A stretch of 64,000 bases of DNA. Source: Comamonadaceae bacterium (GTDB lineage Bacteria; Pseudomonadota; Gammaproteobacteria; Burkholderiales; Burkholderiaceae_C). The DNA is taken from NCBI GenBank assembly GCA_947479935.1, contig CANKBG010000005.1, forward strand, positions 34,463-98,462, read 5' to 3'. How positions within the stretch are numbered: position 1 is the stretch's first letter; each line of letters begins with the position of its first letter. The notes below the pieces were generated by a model, which ran no database searches, was not told where the DNA came from, and saw only the letters and a program-made list of their open reading frames with translations. Of the stretch, positions 45,310 through 54,012 are shown piece by piece. Position numbers and translations under genes: made by a program.

Positions 45310-45606
45310 ATGATTCTTATTGCAACCACAATCAAACTGATCGCTGAAATCGCATTGATGGCGATGTTGGGTCGGTGGTTGCTTGGATTGCTTGCGGGTG
45401 CGAGCAAAGAAAAAAATCTTTTTTACCAAATCTTGCACGTCGTGGTTCGACCCTTCATCTCTCTAACGCGACTGTTGACGCCCAGTCTGGTTCTTGACCG
45501 ACACGTGCCCTTGGGCGCTTTTTTGATGATGGGCTTTGTTTGGCTCGGTGCAACCCTCTTCAAAATCCAGTTATGTTTGCAACTTGGAGTGGCCCAGTGC
45601 AAATAA
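45310..45606 (+). CDS. Small hydrophobic membrane protein
   Basis: 98 residues with two hydrophobic regions (LIAEIALMAMLGRWLLGLLAG; VPLGAFLMMGFVWLGATLF) around a basic loop, somewhat like YggT-type proteins but not assigned. It is followed, with a 34-nt overlap, by the TPR gene and then by the sodium:solute symporter pair. This order suggests a single transcriptional unit serving that transporter (inference). Confidence 0.65.
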   Translation: MILIATTIKLIAEIALMAMLGRWLLGLLAGASKEKNLFYQILHVVVRPFISLTRLLTPSLVLDRHVPLGAFLMMGFVWLGATLFKIQLCLQLGVAQCK

Positions 45607-46172
45607 ACAAGCAATTAACTTACTTGTTTCTCAAGCTGAACGCCATCGTACTTTTGGTATTCAATCAGAAGCAGGCGGCATTGACCAAGTTTGACCAAAT
45701 GCTCTTACTCAAGCCGATGGCCTCTTATGCCTTGGCCAGTCGTGCCCATGTCTTGGCGCAATTGGGGGACACCAGCGCAGCCATTCTTGGCTTGGAGCAG
45801 TTGGCGCAAGCCTATCCCGAAAATGCAGCAGCCTGGTTCAATCTGGGATTTATGCTGGAAGAAAACGGACGTTCCAAAGAAGCTGAGCCTGCGTTTCGAC
45901 GCGCCATCGAGGTCGAACCAAAAATGGATCGGGCTTGGTACGGCCTGGCCCTGGTCCTGATTCAAGAGCGCCGCTTTGATGAAGCGGTTGTCGCCCTCAA
46001 GAAAAACACCGAACTGCAGCCCATGAGTCCGTTTGGCTGGTATCAGCTGGCACGGGTTCATGTTGATAGGCAAGAGCCTGATGAGGCGACGAAGATCATT
46101 CGCCGCCTCAAGGGGTTTGAGCCAAAAGTGGCCGCTCAATTGGAGCGAGAGACCGGATTGCGAACTGAGTAG
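45573..46172 (+). CDS. TPR-repeat protein
   Basis: 199 residues from the ATG at 45573. At least four tetratricopeptide repeats are visible from about residue 30 (ASRAHVLAQLGDTSAAILGLEQL; AAWFNLGFMLEENGRSKEAEPAFRRAIEVEP; AWYGLALVLIQERRFDEAVVALKKN; GWYQLARVHVDRQEPDEATKII). No signal peptide. Its place between a small membrane protein and the symporter genes suggests a role in assembling or regulating that transporter, but this is not proven. Confidence 0.82.
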   Translation: MFATWSGPVQINKQLTYLFLKLNAIVLLVFNQKQAALTKFDQMLLLKPMASYALASRAHVLAQLGDTSAAILGLEQLAQAYPENAAAWFNLGFMLEENGRSKEAEPAFRRAIEVEPKMDRAWYGLALVLIQERRFDEAVVALKKNTELQPMSPFGWYQLARVHVDRQEPDEATKIIRRLKGFEPKVAAQLERETGLRTE

Positions 46173-46324
46173 TCCAGGTTAACCAATTGAGTGGAAATGG
46201 ATGATTGGAGCTAGTTCTCTGGTTTATAGATATTTGTAGGCGTGATCCGGCATGCAGGCCAAGTTCGCAAGAAAGTGGTGATCCCGAATTGTCCGCAAGG
46301 ACATGTTTATCTTTGGAGTATTTC

Positions 46325-46585
46325 ATGGAAATTACTGAAAACCATCGCCATTACTGGCAGAAAAATCTTCAAATTACGGGGATTTTGCTGGCAATTTGGT
46401 TCGTCGTCACCTTCGTTGTCGGCTACTACGCTCGCGAGTTGAGCTTTACATTCTTTGGCTGGCCTTTTAGTTTTTGGATGGCCGCCCAAGGTTCGTTGGT
46501 CGTTTACGTGGTGATCATTTGGTATTACGCGCGCTACATGGGCAAACTTGACATCGAGCACGGTGTTCACGAAGGGGAGGATTAA
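46325..46585 (+). CDS. DUF4212 small subunit of sodium:solute symporter
   Basis: 86 residues from the ATG at 46325, preceded by TTTGGAG seven bases upstream; the ORF-track start is 40 codons too early. The sequence YWQKNLQITGILLAIWFVV, then FGWPFSFWMAAQGSLVVYVVIIWYYARYMGKLD, is the DUF4212 pattern of two membrane helices. It is 3 nt upstream of the large subunit, as in other TIGR03648-type transporters for acetate-like or other short organic acids. Confidence 0.92.
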   Translation: MEITENHRHYWQKNLQITGILLAIWFVVTFVVGYYARELSFTFFGWPFSFWMAAQGSLVVYVVIIWYYARYMGKLDIEHGVHEGED

Positions 46586-46588
46586 ATC

Positions 46589-48724
46589 ATGTCCGGAATA
46601 TTTAAAACAGATGGCGGTCCCACCACCGCTGCTTCAACGGCTGCATTCAAAAAAGGCTTGAACAAGGTTTACACCTGGTACACCGGTGGATTCTTGACCT
46701 TTCTGATCGTGCTTGCTATTGCAGAGCAAATGGGCTTGTCCCGTCAGTGGATCGGCATGAGTTTCCTGGCTGCGACAGTGTTGCTGTATGCAGGCATTGG
46801 ATTCATCACCCGAACCACCGATGCCGATGAATACTACGTGGCGGGCCGCAGGGTTCCTGCGCTCTACAACGGCATGGCAACGGGTGCCGACTGGATGTCG
46901 GCGGCTTCCTTCATTGGTATGGCCGGAACACTCTACCTTTCCGGCTACGACGGGCTCGCTTTCATCATGGGGTGGACAGGCGGTTACTGTTTGGTGGCCC
47001 TGTTCCTGGCACCGTACATGCGCAAATTCGGCCAGTTCACCATCCCTGACTTTTTGGGGGAACGCTATGGTGGCCATATTCCGCGATTCATCGGCATTGT
47101 CGCCGCCATTCTTTGTTCCTTCACCTACGTGGTAGCACAGATCTATGGTGTAGGTTTGATCACTGCGCGCTTGGCAGGTGTTGAATTTGAGGTTGGCATT
47201 TTTCTAGGACTGAGTGGCATCTTGGTTTGCTCTCTTCTCGGAGGTATGCGGGCGGTCACCTGGACTCAGGTAGCGCAGTACATCATCTTGATCGTGGCCT
47301 ACATGATTCCCGTGGTTTGGTTGTCGGTTAAGCAAACTAGCATTCCAGTGCCGCAAGCGATCTACGGCTATCAGCTTGAAAAAGTGACGGCCAAAGAGAA
47401 GCTCTTGACCAACGATCCAAAAGAGCTCGAAGTTCGTGCAATCTTCAAGCAACGATCTGCTGACTTGGCCGAAAAGCTCAAAGATCCAGCAGCCGCACTT
47501 GCTGCCGACAAAGCTGCGGCCACCACCAAAGTGGCCGACATGAAAGCGGCCAATGCACCGGCTGCTGAATTGGCTGCGGCCGAAAAAGCATTGAGCAGCT
47601 TGCCAATCGATGCTGCTGCGGCCAAAGCCGCCTGGAGCAAAGCCAAAGCGGCAGCTGATGTCAAGGCTTTACCTTTGAATGGCATGCCACCTCATGCACA
47701 GCAATTTAAAGGCGACCCCAATGGTGATGCAGCTGCCCAAAAAACTTATGACACTTCCCGTCGTAACTTTTTAGCGCTGATCTTTTGCCTGATGGTGGGA
47801 ACCGCTGCGTTGCCGCACATTCTCATGCGCTACTACACGGTGCCGAGTGTGAAAGAGGCCCGCGACTCAGTCACTTGGTCGCTGTTCTTCATCTTCTTGC
47901 TCTACTTCACGGCGCCAGCACTGGCGGTGCTGGTTAAATTTGAGGTCTTCACGGTGCTGATCGGAACGCCAATTGATCAGCTACCTGCTTGGGTTGCTGC
48001 TTGGAATAAGGTTGATCCAACTCTCTTGTCAATTGTTGACATGAACAAGGACGGTATTCTGCAGTTGAACGAAATGTCCATTGGTGGCGATATTGTCGTG
48101 CTGGCAACACCAGAGATTGGTGGCCTGCCTTACGTGATCTCTGGCCTGGTAGCTGCGGGTGGACTTGCTGCGGCGCTGTCAACTGCCGACGGCCTGCTGC
48201 TCACGATTGCCAATGCCTTGAGTCATGACCTGTACTACAAGATGATCGATCCGAACGCTTCGACCGAGCGCCGCGTGACTATTTCCAAGGCTTTACTGCT
48301 GATAGTAGCGCTAGCGGCGGCCACAGTGGCGGCGCAGAAACCGGCCGACATCTTGTTCTTGGTTTCGGCTGCATTCTCATTTGCCGCGGCCGCGTTCTTC
48401 CCGGCCCTTGTACTGGGGATTTTCTGGAAACGGGCGACCGGCATTGCCGCATCGCTAGGCATGGTGGCGGGGCTAGGCACCACGGTCTACTACATGGTCA
48501 TGAACCAGCCTTGGCTGCGCGGGATTTTTGGCATCACCAGCCCAGTCGACCTGTGGTACGGCATCCTGCCGATCTCAGCGGGCGTGTTTGGCGTACCCGT
48601 AGGCATTGCCGTGATCATCGTGGTAAGTCTGATCACGCCCGAGCCTAGCAAGAAAATTCAGGATTTGGTGGACCATGTGCGTTACCCTAACTTGTTGGGT
48701 GATCACGGCGCTAAAGCGACTTGA
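46589..48724 (+). CDS. Sodium:solute symporter large subunit (TIGR03648/VC_2705-like)
   Basis: 711 residues, SSS family (LeuT fold). The N-terminal half has ADEYYVAGRRVPALYNGMATGADWMSAASFIGMAG, typical of acetate-permease-like members. Between membrane helices, about residues 250-390, is an Ala/Lys-rich soluble insertion (for example DPAAALAADKAAATTKVADMKAAN). A later loop near residue 482 reads DMNKDGILQLNE, an EF-hand-like calcium loop. The C-terminal half resumes normal transport helices. The exact substrate is unknown; related systems take up small organic acids with Na+. A strong terminator follows. Confidence 0.92.
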   Translation: MSGIFKTDGGPTTAASTAAFKKGLNKVYTWYTGGFLTFLIVLAIAEQMGLSRQWIGMSFLAATVLLYAGIGFITRTTDADEYYVAGRRVPALYNGMATGADWMSAASFIGMAGTLYLSGYDGLAFIMGWTGGYCLVALFLAPYMRKFGQFTIPDFLGERYGGHIPRFIGIVAAILCSFTYVVAQIYGVGLITARLAGVEFEVGIFLGLSGILVCSLLGGMRAVTWTQVAQYIILIVAYMIPVVWLSVKQTSIPVPQAIYGYQLEKVTAKEKLLTNDPKELEVRAIFKQRSADLAEKLKDPAAALAADKAAATTKVADMKAANAPAAELAAAEKALSSLPIDAAAAKAAWSKAKAAADVKALPLNGMPPHAQQFKGDPNGDAAAQKTYDTSRRNFLALIFCLMVGTAALPHILMRYYTVPSVKEARDSVTWSLFFIFLLYFTAPALAVLVKFEVFTVLIGTPIDQLPAWVAAWNKVDPTLLSIVDMNKDGILQLNEMSIGGDIVVLATPEIGGLPYVISGLVAAGGLAAALSTADGLLLTIANALSHDLYYKMIDPNASTERRVTISKALLLIVALAAATVAAQKPADILFLVSAAFSFAAAAFFPALVLGIFWKRATGIAASLGMVAGLGTTVYYMVMNQPWLRGIFGITSPVDLWYGILPISAGVFGVPVGIAVIIVVSLITPEPSKKIQDLVDHVRYPNLLGDHGAKAT

Positions 48725-48768
48725 TGGACGCTACTGATTTGATCTGACTCAGCTTAGATCGATCTCAA

Positions 48769-48803
48769 ATGCCATGCAACTTAGGTTGCGTGGCATTTTT
48801 TTT
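48769..48803 (+). terminator. Rho-independent terminator after symporter
   Basis: ATGCCATGCAAC-TTAG-GTTGCGTGGCAT followed by a run of eight T: a 12-bp stem with one G-T pair, 45 bp after the symporter stop. Confidence 0.88.
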
Positions 48804-48823
48804 GGTATTGGACTGGCTGATCA

Positions 48824-49807
48824 TCAATCCAGTTTGATGCCTAATTTTTTGACAATATTGCCGTATTTACCAACTTCGATTTTAACTAAATTTGCAAATT
48901 GTTCAGGCGTATTATGAACAGCATCAGCTCCGTTTTTATCCATTGCTGTCTTAAAGTCAGGGGTTGCAACGATTGCAAAAATTTCTTTATTGAGACGATC
49001 AATAATTGGCTTTGGCGTTCCGGTTGGCGCAAAAAGACCCAACCACAGTGCTGCCTCAAATCCTGGGTAGCCTAGCTCGGCAACAGTAGCTACATTGGGA
49101 AGTGCTGGCGAACGTTTGGAGGTTCCAACTGCAAGTGCACGGACTTTATCTGTTTTAGCGTTCTGCAAAAGTGCGGGCATGGATCCAAAAAGAACTTGTA
49201 CTTGGTTGGAAACAACTGCAAAGTCGGCCTCGGCATTACCTTTGTATGGAATATGTGTGATATTGAGGCCAGCAGCATCATTCAACATCTCCATCGCAAG
49301 CTGAGTCGTTGATCCATTGCCAGCAGAGGCGTAGTTTAATTTTCCAGGCTGGTTTTTAGCCAGTGCAACTAATTCTGCCAATGTGTTTGCTCGCACATCG
49401 GGGTTGACTACAAGCAGGTATGGCGTTACGGCAACTAAAGATATAGGCGCAAAACTTTTGATTGGATCGTAACCAAGTTTTGAATAAGCAGCGGGTGCAA
49501 CAGCCATCGTACTTGTTGTACCCAGTGTGAGAGTGTAGCCATCAGGCGCAGCTTTAGAAGCAACATCACTGCCAATGGTTCCACCAGCCCCACCTCTGTT
49601 TTCAACCACAATCGACTGACCTAAACGCTCACTTAATTTTTGAGCTACGACGCGACCGATAATATCTGTTGATCCTCCAGCAGGAAAGGCAACTATAAGA
49701 CGTATTGGCCTGTCAGGATAATTAGATTGTGAGTTGGCTAGCAGAGGAAAACTGATGGTAATTGTTGTCACGATTACCGATAAAAATTTGCATGCAGAAT
49801 TTTTCAT
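48824..49807 (-). CDS. Bug/TctC family solute-binding protein (orphan)
   Basis: 327 residues. Signal peptide to about residue 27, then YPDRPIRLIVAFPAGGSTDIIGRVVAQK, ENRGGAGGTIGSDVASKAAPDGYTLTLG and THIPYKGNAEADFAVV, all Bug hallmarks. It is a periplasmic binding protein for an unidentified carboxylate. It stands alone and convergent with the symporter. It is the third Bug gene in the window and is not close in sequence to the other two, so it probably has a different ligand. Confidence 0.92.
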   Translation of the reverse strand: MKNSACKFLSVIVTTITISFPLLANSQSNYPDRPIRLIVAFPAGGSTDIIGRVVAQKLSERLGQSIVVENRGGAGGTIGSDVASKAAPDGYTLTLGTTSTMAVAPAAYSKLGYDPIKSFAPISLVAVTPYLLVVNPDVRANTLAELVALAKNQPGKLNYASAGNGSTTQLAMEMLNDAAGLNITHIPYKGNAEADFAVVSNQVQVLFGSMPALLQNAKTDKVRALAVGTSKRSPALPNVATVAELGYPGFEAALWLGLFAPTGTPKPIIDRLNKEIFAIVATPDFKTAMDKNGADAVHNTPEQFANLVKIEVGKYGNIVKKLGIKLD

Positions 49808-50133
49808 TGTGAAGTTCCCTTTTTTATTGTGAATGTAATAAAAATTTCAAAAATAGATATGATGTTGATGCAAGATATTATATTTAAACCGGCTTTAACG
49901 CTATAACTTTTAAGGCTTTAAAGCATATCTGGGGGCAAGGGGTTGGGTTAGGGTACGTTTCGTCCTCAGAAACCAAACTGGTCTTCATCGAGATAGATGG
50001 AGACTTTTAAAACCAAATATAATAATTCCGCTTGCTCTGCATGCACCTCCAATTTTATTTCGCTACTTCCAAACTCCAATAGGGGTAGCGGCAATCTTTA
50101 CGTACAACAGAACTTGGTATCCAGTATTCGGAA
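49808..50133. other. 326-bp AT-rich intergenic region between divergent genes
   Basis: No gene seen. It must hold the promoters of the orphan Bug gene (minus) and the adenylation-enzyme gene (plus). An AT-rich stretch near 49850-49890 and a later G-rich run (GGGGGCAAGGGG near 49930) are visible, but no operator could be assigned. Confidence 0.4.
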
Positions 50134-51717
50134 ATGGCTGATGATTTTAATTTAGCCTCAGCTGTATGGCGTCATAGCAGAGTTACACCGCACGCAACTG
50201 CCATAGCTTATAAGAACCAGACTCTTAGCTATGAGCAGTATGCATGCCGCGCCAGAGATTTGGCCATGCAATTGGTGCGGTCGCCGGCTTGGCAAGAGCG
50301 ATCTGTCAAGCCCCTCAAAGTTGGAATTTTGGCCTCCCGTGGAATTGATGCGTGCGTGGCCATGCTGGGTGCTTGCTGGGCGGGTGCAGCCTATGTCCCC
50401 ATCGGTCTAAAGCTTCCACAGGATAGGATTCTTGCAATTTTGGCGGCTTGCGAATTGACCGCCATCATCGTAGACGCAGAGGGCGCTAAGTTACTGACCG
50501 ATGCCGTATTGGCCGCTTGTCCACCGATACTGATTCGTGCTGACCAGGTGCCGTCGGAAGATCACGGCCATGTTGATTCATCAAATCATATCAACAGCCC
50601 ACTGTTAGGTAAGTTGGCGGCACCTGTGCAGGTTGCGGCTGAAGATTTAGCGTATGTGATTTTTACGTCTGGTACAACGGGTGTGCCCAAAGGCGTGATG
50701 ATTTCAGCAGGTTCTGCACAGAATTATGTGACGACCATTGTCAAAACACTGGACTTGCACGCAACGGACCGTGCGTTAGAGACTTGCGAATTGAGCTTCG
50801 ACTTCTCTGTGCACAATATGTTTGCCACTTGGCAGGCCGGTGCAGCGCTTCATATCCTTCCCACAACTTTGGTCATGAATGCAGTCAAGTTTGCCCGCAA
50901 CGCACAATTGACAGTATGGAACTCTGTTCCGTCTCTGGCTGGCATGCTGCAACAAATTAAGGCCTTGCAACCCGGTTGTTTGCCTGACCTGCGCATTACA
51001 GTATTTGGCGGAGAAGCCTTGCCACAAACTGCGGCACGCCAGTGGCAGGATGCGGCACCGAACGCGAGAATTTTCAATTTGTATGGACCCACCGAGGCAA
51101 CCGTCTTCTGCCTGGCGCAGGTTTTCTCCTGCGATACGGCAATCACGGCTGGTCGAGACTTTGTCGCCATTGGCACCCCCCTTGGCGGATGCCAGGCCAT
51201 GGTTGTGGATACAGAGGGTACAGAGTTACCAGACGGAATGACCGGCGAATTGGCCATTGGCGGAGTCCAATTGGCGCAAGGCTATCTTGGAAAGCCCCAG
51301 CTAACCTCTCAGAAATTTCCGGTGCTCAATGGCAAGCGCTGGTATCTGACTGGTGACTTTGCTGTTCGGGACCTCTCAGGCGTGTTTCATTGTCTGGGGC
51401 GAATAGACAACCAAATCAAAGTCTCTGGATACCGCATCGAATTGGAAGAAATCGATGCTGCACTGCGTCAGGTTTCAGGCCGAGACCTGGTTGGCACCGT
51501 GGCATGGCCCATCGCCGACGGTACGCCCAAGGGCATCGTTGGTTTTGTTGCAGGATCGCCCATAGATCCTGCCGAATTGACGATAGCGCTTAAACAGAAG
51601 CTGCCGCCCTACATGGTGCCCAATCGGGTCATTGCTTTAGAAATTATTCCCTTAAATTCGAGTGGCAAAGTTGACCGACGTGCTTTGGCCGAATTGCTCA
51701 AAATTGAAAGTACCTAG
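50134..51717 (+). CDS. DltA-like amino acid adenylation enzyme
   Basis: 527-residue ANL-superfamily protein resembling D-alanine:carrier ligases and free-standing NRPS A domains. Motifs: FTSGTTGVPKGVMIS (A3), FGGEALP, NLYGPTEATV (A5), YLTGDFAVRD (A7), GRIDNQIKVSGYRIELEEID (A8) and the catalytic Lys in LNSSGKVDRRAL (A10). It should charge the adjacent carrier protein with an amino or aryl acid. The A4 region reads ELSFDFSVHNMFATW; the substrate cannot be assigned from it. The carrier gene starts immediately after its stop codon. Confidence 0.88.
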   Translation: MADDFNLASAVWRHSRVTPHATAIAYKNQTLSYEQYACRARDLAMQLVRSPAWQERSVKPLKVGILASRGIDACVAMLGACWAGAAYVPIGLKLPQDRILAILAACELTAIIVDAEGAKLLTDAVLAACPPILIRADQVPSEDHGHVDSSNHINSPLLGKLAAPVQVAAEDLAYVIFTSGTTGVPKGVMISAGSAQNYVTTIVKTLDLHATDRALETCELSFDFSVHNMFATWQAGAALHILPTTLVMNAVKFARNAQLTVWNSVPSLAGMLQQIKALQPGCLPDLRITVFGGEALPQTAARQWQDAAPNARIFNLYGPTEATVFCLAQVFSCDTAITAGRDFVAIGTPLGGCQAMVVDTEGTELPDGMTGELAIGGVQLAQGYLGKPQLTSQKFPVLNGKRWYLTGDFAVRDLSGVFHCLGRIDNQIKVSGYRIELEEIDAALRQVSGRDLVGTVAWPIADGTPKGIVGFVAGSPIDPAELTIALKQKLPPYMVPNRVIALEIIPLNSSGKVDRRALAELLKIEST

Positions 51718-51972
51718 ATGGACCATATCCGCAAGCAAAAGATCAGAGAATTTTTTCTCGAAATCCTTAAGCAACAAAGTGATGAGCAATCGCTGGCTGA
51801 CAACGATTCACTTTTTGTGAGTGGCAGACTCGACTCGTTTTCGATGATGATGTTTGTGATGCATTTAGAAAAAGAGTTTGGAATTGATTTTGCAGCCCTT
51901 GATTTTGATGTCAATTTGATTGATTCGCTGAATGAAATTGAATTGTTCATTGACTCGCAAGTTTCGGTCTAA
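51718..51972 (+). CDS. Acyl/peptidyl carrier protein (DltC-like)
   Basis: 84 residues with four-helix carrier-protein features. The phosphopantetheine attachment Ser is in SGRLDSFSMMMFVMHLEKEFGID (canonical xDSxxxxxL). It begins at the base after the stop of the adenylation gene, so the two are translated together. An Asp-Ser-Phe-Ser variant replaces the common Asp-Ser-Leu. It should carry the activated residue to the membrane protein encoded next. Confidence 0.9.
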   Translation: MDHIRKQKIREFFLEILKQQSDEQSLADNDSLFVSGRLDSFSMMMFVMHLEKEFGIDFAALDFDVNLIDSLNEIELFIDSQVSV

Positions 51973-51995
51973 CTAAAACCAGGCATGCTGCGAAG

Positions 51996-53468
51996 GTGCA
52001 TTCATTGAGTAAGACAAAAGATGCCCGCTTCGGTGGTGCAGGGATGCGTTCGGCTTGGGCAATTGATGAAAATCAGACCCTGGTCGCTTGGGTTCAGACC
52101 CCGTCCGGAAAACTTGTCACACTGGCTTTTGCCTTTCTTGCGCTGACGTTGACGCTGTCATGGCAGGAGGCACTGCTCATTGTGACCGCAATGGCCTTAT
52201 TTGCTTATTGGCCCAAAAGGCGCAGCCTCATCCTGTTTGCATCGACGTACATTGTTGCCTTTTTTTTCCCCCATGGCTCTATCGACGACACCATCCGAGG
52301 GGTTGCTGCCCATGAAGGATTTGATGATCTGTCCCCCAGCGCTCTGAGCTATTTGGCTTTAATTGGATTTTCATTCATCGCTTGGGGACTTCTAGCGTAC
52401 GCACGTCATCACAAGCAGTCCTTCCTCGCAAAGCGGCCGTTTCTCTCACTGATTGCCATTGAGCTGGTCTTGTGTGGACTGTCTTACCAAGGCGTCTTGC
52501 ACGGTTTGCCTCGATTGATGCTTTGGTCTCTGGTTTGTGTGCTCACACCCTATTTTTGGTATTTAGCCTATGCGCTGGTTGACCAGCGGTCCAAAGACCG
52601 AAGCAGCGACTTGTTTCAATTGGGAGTTTTTCATCCCGTGTGGGGAGGCGCAAGTTCCATTCCGGTAGGTAAAGGCGCCGCTTTTCTGCGCAAAATGCTT
52701 GCTAAAAATCCCGAGGAAATGGCCATCACCCAAATTAAAGGGGTGAAGTTGCTACTGTGGGCAGACACCTTGCTTGCGTTAAAAATGCTGTTGAAGTGGT
52801 TTTGTGAGGATTACTGTCAAATCCCCAGCATGACCGATGCGATCGATGCATCGATTCATGAACACGCCTATTCATTGGGCATGCAATGGGCGTCCCTGAT
52901 CTGGTCGGTCACCTCCTTTTCGCTCAGTCTCGCCATATCAGGACATTTCATCATCGGATCCGCTCGTCTGGCAGGCTTTCGGTTGCCTCGGGCAACCTGG
53001 CGGCCGCTTGAATCCAGAACTCTGATTGAGTATTTCAACCGGTTCAGTTACTACTTCAAGGAACTGTTAGTTGATTTCTTTTTTCTTCCAACGTTTTTCA
53101 GGGTTTTCAAGGAACATCCGCGACTTCGCTTGTTCTTTGCAACTTTTATGGCTGCGGGGGTGGGTAACGCCATCTATCACTTTATGAGTGACATTGACTT
53201 CGTTCAGTCAATGGGCTTCTTAGGCGCGCTTGAGTCTTTTATCAGCTACGCTTTCTATTGCGTCATCCTGGCAACAGGTATTGGTATCTCTCAAGTTCGC
53301 GCCAACATGGGATACAAACCCTCACCCTCCCTCTATGGCCGCATTCAGTCCTTCTTTGTAGTGTGGGGTTTTGTAACGCTTTTGCATGTTTTTAGCGACG
53401 AATCCCGCAATCACTCCTTGTTAGAGCGTATGCAGTATTTGCTGAGTATGTTTGCCATCTCAATGTGA
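51996..53468 (+). CDS. Polytopic membrane protein, MBOAT/DltB-like (remote)
   Basis: 490 residues from a GTG at 51996, with about ten hydrophobic helices. The region EYFNRFSYYFKELLVDFFFLPTFFR, followed by FFATFMAAGVGNAIYHFMSD, has the layout of the MBOAT core (basic helix, then a membrane helix ending in a conserved His). A clear FWxRWH motif is absent, so assignment to MBOAT is an inference supported by the preceding adenylation and carrier genes. It would transfer the activated group to an extracytoplasmic acceptor. No DltD-like gene follows. Confidence 0.65.
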   Translation: MHSLSKTKDARFGGAGMRSAWAIDENQTLVAWVQTPSGKLVTLAFAFLALTLTLSWQEALLIVTAMALFAYWPKRRSLILFASTYIVAFFFPHGSIDDTIRGVAAHEGFDDLSPSALSYLALIGFSFIAWGLLAYARHHKQSFLAKRPFLSLIAIELVLCGLSYQGVLHGLPRLMLWSLVCVLTPYFWYLAYALVDQRSKDRSSDLFQLGVFHPVWGGASSIPVGKGAAFLRKMLAKNPEEMAITQIKGVKLLLWADTLLALKMLLKWFCEDYCQIPSMTDAIDASIHEHAYSLGMQWASLIWSVTSFSLSLAISGHFIIGSARLAGFRLPRATWRPLESRTLIEYFNRFSYYFKELLVDFFFLPTFFRVFKEHPRLRLFFATFMAAGVGNAIYHFMSDIDFVQSMGFLGALESFISYAFYCVILATGIGISQVRANMGYKPSPSLYGRIQSFFVVWGFVTLLHVFSDESRNHSLLERMQYLLSMFAISM

Positions 53469-53544
53469 TTGCAATAAAGCCTGGCATTAGGTTCCAATCC
53501 GTACTCAATAAAACCGAATTTTTATTCAAAATAGGCAAAAATTA

Positions 53545-53565
53545 CCGCTTTCATTCTTAAAGCGG
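53545..53565. repeat. Inverted repeat CCGCTTT-N7-AAAGCGG
   Basis: A 7-bp perfect stem with a 7-nt spacer. On the minus strand it is followed by TAATTTTT, so it could terminate transcripts running leftward from the flagellin side. On the plus strand it may be an operator flanked by the GGCAAAAATT repeats. Confidence 0.4.
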
Positions 53566-53616
53566 CAAAAATTCAAACTAATTCGCCATATACGTGCAAA
53601 AAGCATTAGGAAACCC

Positions 53617-53634
53617 TTGGCCCAATTTATGCAT
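53617..53634 (+). promoter_or_regulatory. Candidate sigma54 promoter (TTGGCCC-N5-ATGCAT)
   Basis: TTGGCCCAATTTATGCAT has the invariant GG and GC dinucleotides 10 bp apart (53619-20 and 53631-32) and matches TGGC at -24 and TGCA at -12. It lies about 80 bp upstream of the microprotein gene. Not proven; no regulator gene is nearby. Confidence 0.4.
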
Positions 53635-53713
53635 GCTGCTCTACACAAGAGGCAAAAATTTGCCTCTACGTGCCGGGTAACCGGAAGATCGAGTGGCTGA
53701 GTAAGGACGTTAT

Positions 53714-53821
53714 ATGCTGATCAAAAGCGAGGCTTACTACGATACCTATGAAATTATTTGTGGAGTAATTTCATTGGTCATCATTTTTTCAGTTGTGATA
53801 TTTGGAATTTTCCATCATTAA
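53714..53821 (+). CDS. 35-residue single-pass membrane microprotein
   Basis: Too short for the ORF track. ATG at 53714 follows AAGGA by 6 nt. The product starts MLIKSEAYYDTYEIICG and continues with one hydrophobic helix (VISLVIIFSVVIFGIF) ending HH. The leader before it contains two hairpins (AGAGGCA...TGCCTCT and CCGGGTAACCGG). No homologue recognised; its reality rests on the ribosome binding site, membrane helix and promoter-like sequence. Confidence 0.5.
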   Translation: MLIKSEAYYDTYEIICGVISLVIIFSVVIFGIFHH

Positions 53822-53864
53822 AAATTCACCCAAGCACCCTTTGTGCTAGTGTTTAAAACACCCA

Positions 53865-53899
53865 CCTAGTTCCTAAAAGGGAACTAGGATTTAAAATTT
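53865..53899 (+). terminator. Hairpin CCTAGTTCC-N6-GGAACTAGG with AT-rich tail
   Basis: Nine-bp perfect stem followed by ATTTAAAATTTTT, a plausible terminator for the microprotein transcript. The symmetric stem could also act on the opposing flagellin transcript. The remaining sequence to 54012 is AT-rich with no gene seen. Confidence 0.6.
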
Positions 53900-54012
53900 T
53901 TATCATTTACTGCTAAGGTTAGAAAATAGCATCTTGAGGATTTTTTTCTACCGCATCAATTTGGCTAGGTGAATTTAAAAAATTCACAGTACAGATATTT
54001 GCTTATCTTGCC

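Larger units (their letters stand above)
53534..53660. repeat. Three copies of GGCAAAAATT around a sigma54-like promoter
   Basis: Exact 10-mers GGCAAAAATT at 53534, 53564 and 53651. The last forms a hairpin (AGAGGCAAA...TTTGCCTCT). The first two lie upstream of the GG-N10-GC promoter-like element, where enhancer-binding protein sites would be expected. Confidence 0.45.

Noticed and set aside
46289-46302. TGTCC-GCAA-GGACA mini-hairpin before the DUF4212 gene
   Set aside because: A 5-bp stem is too short and lies upstream of the ribosome binding site without a T-tract; likely chance.
53600-53712. Possible c-di-GMP (GEMM) riboswitch upstream of the microprotein
   Set aside because: Only the GCCGGGTAACC string resembles it; the conserved GGGACGCAAAGC core is missing. 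Kept only as hairpins.
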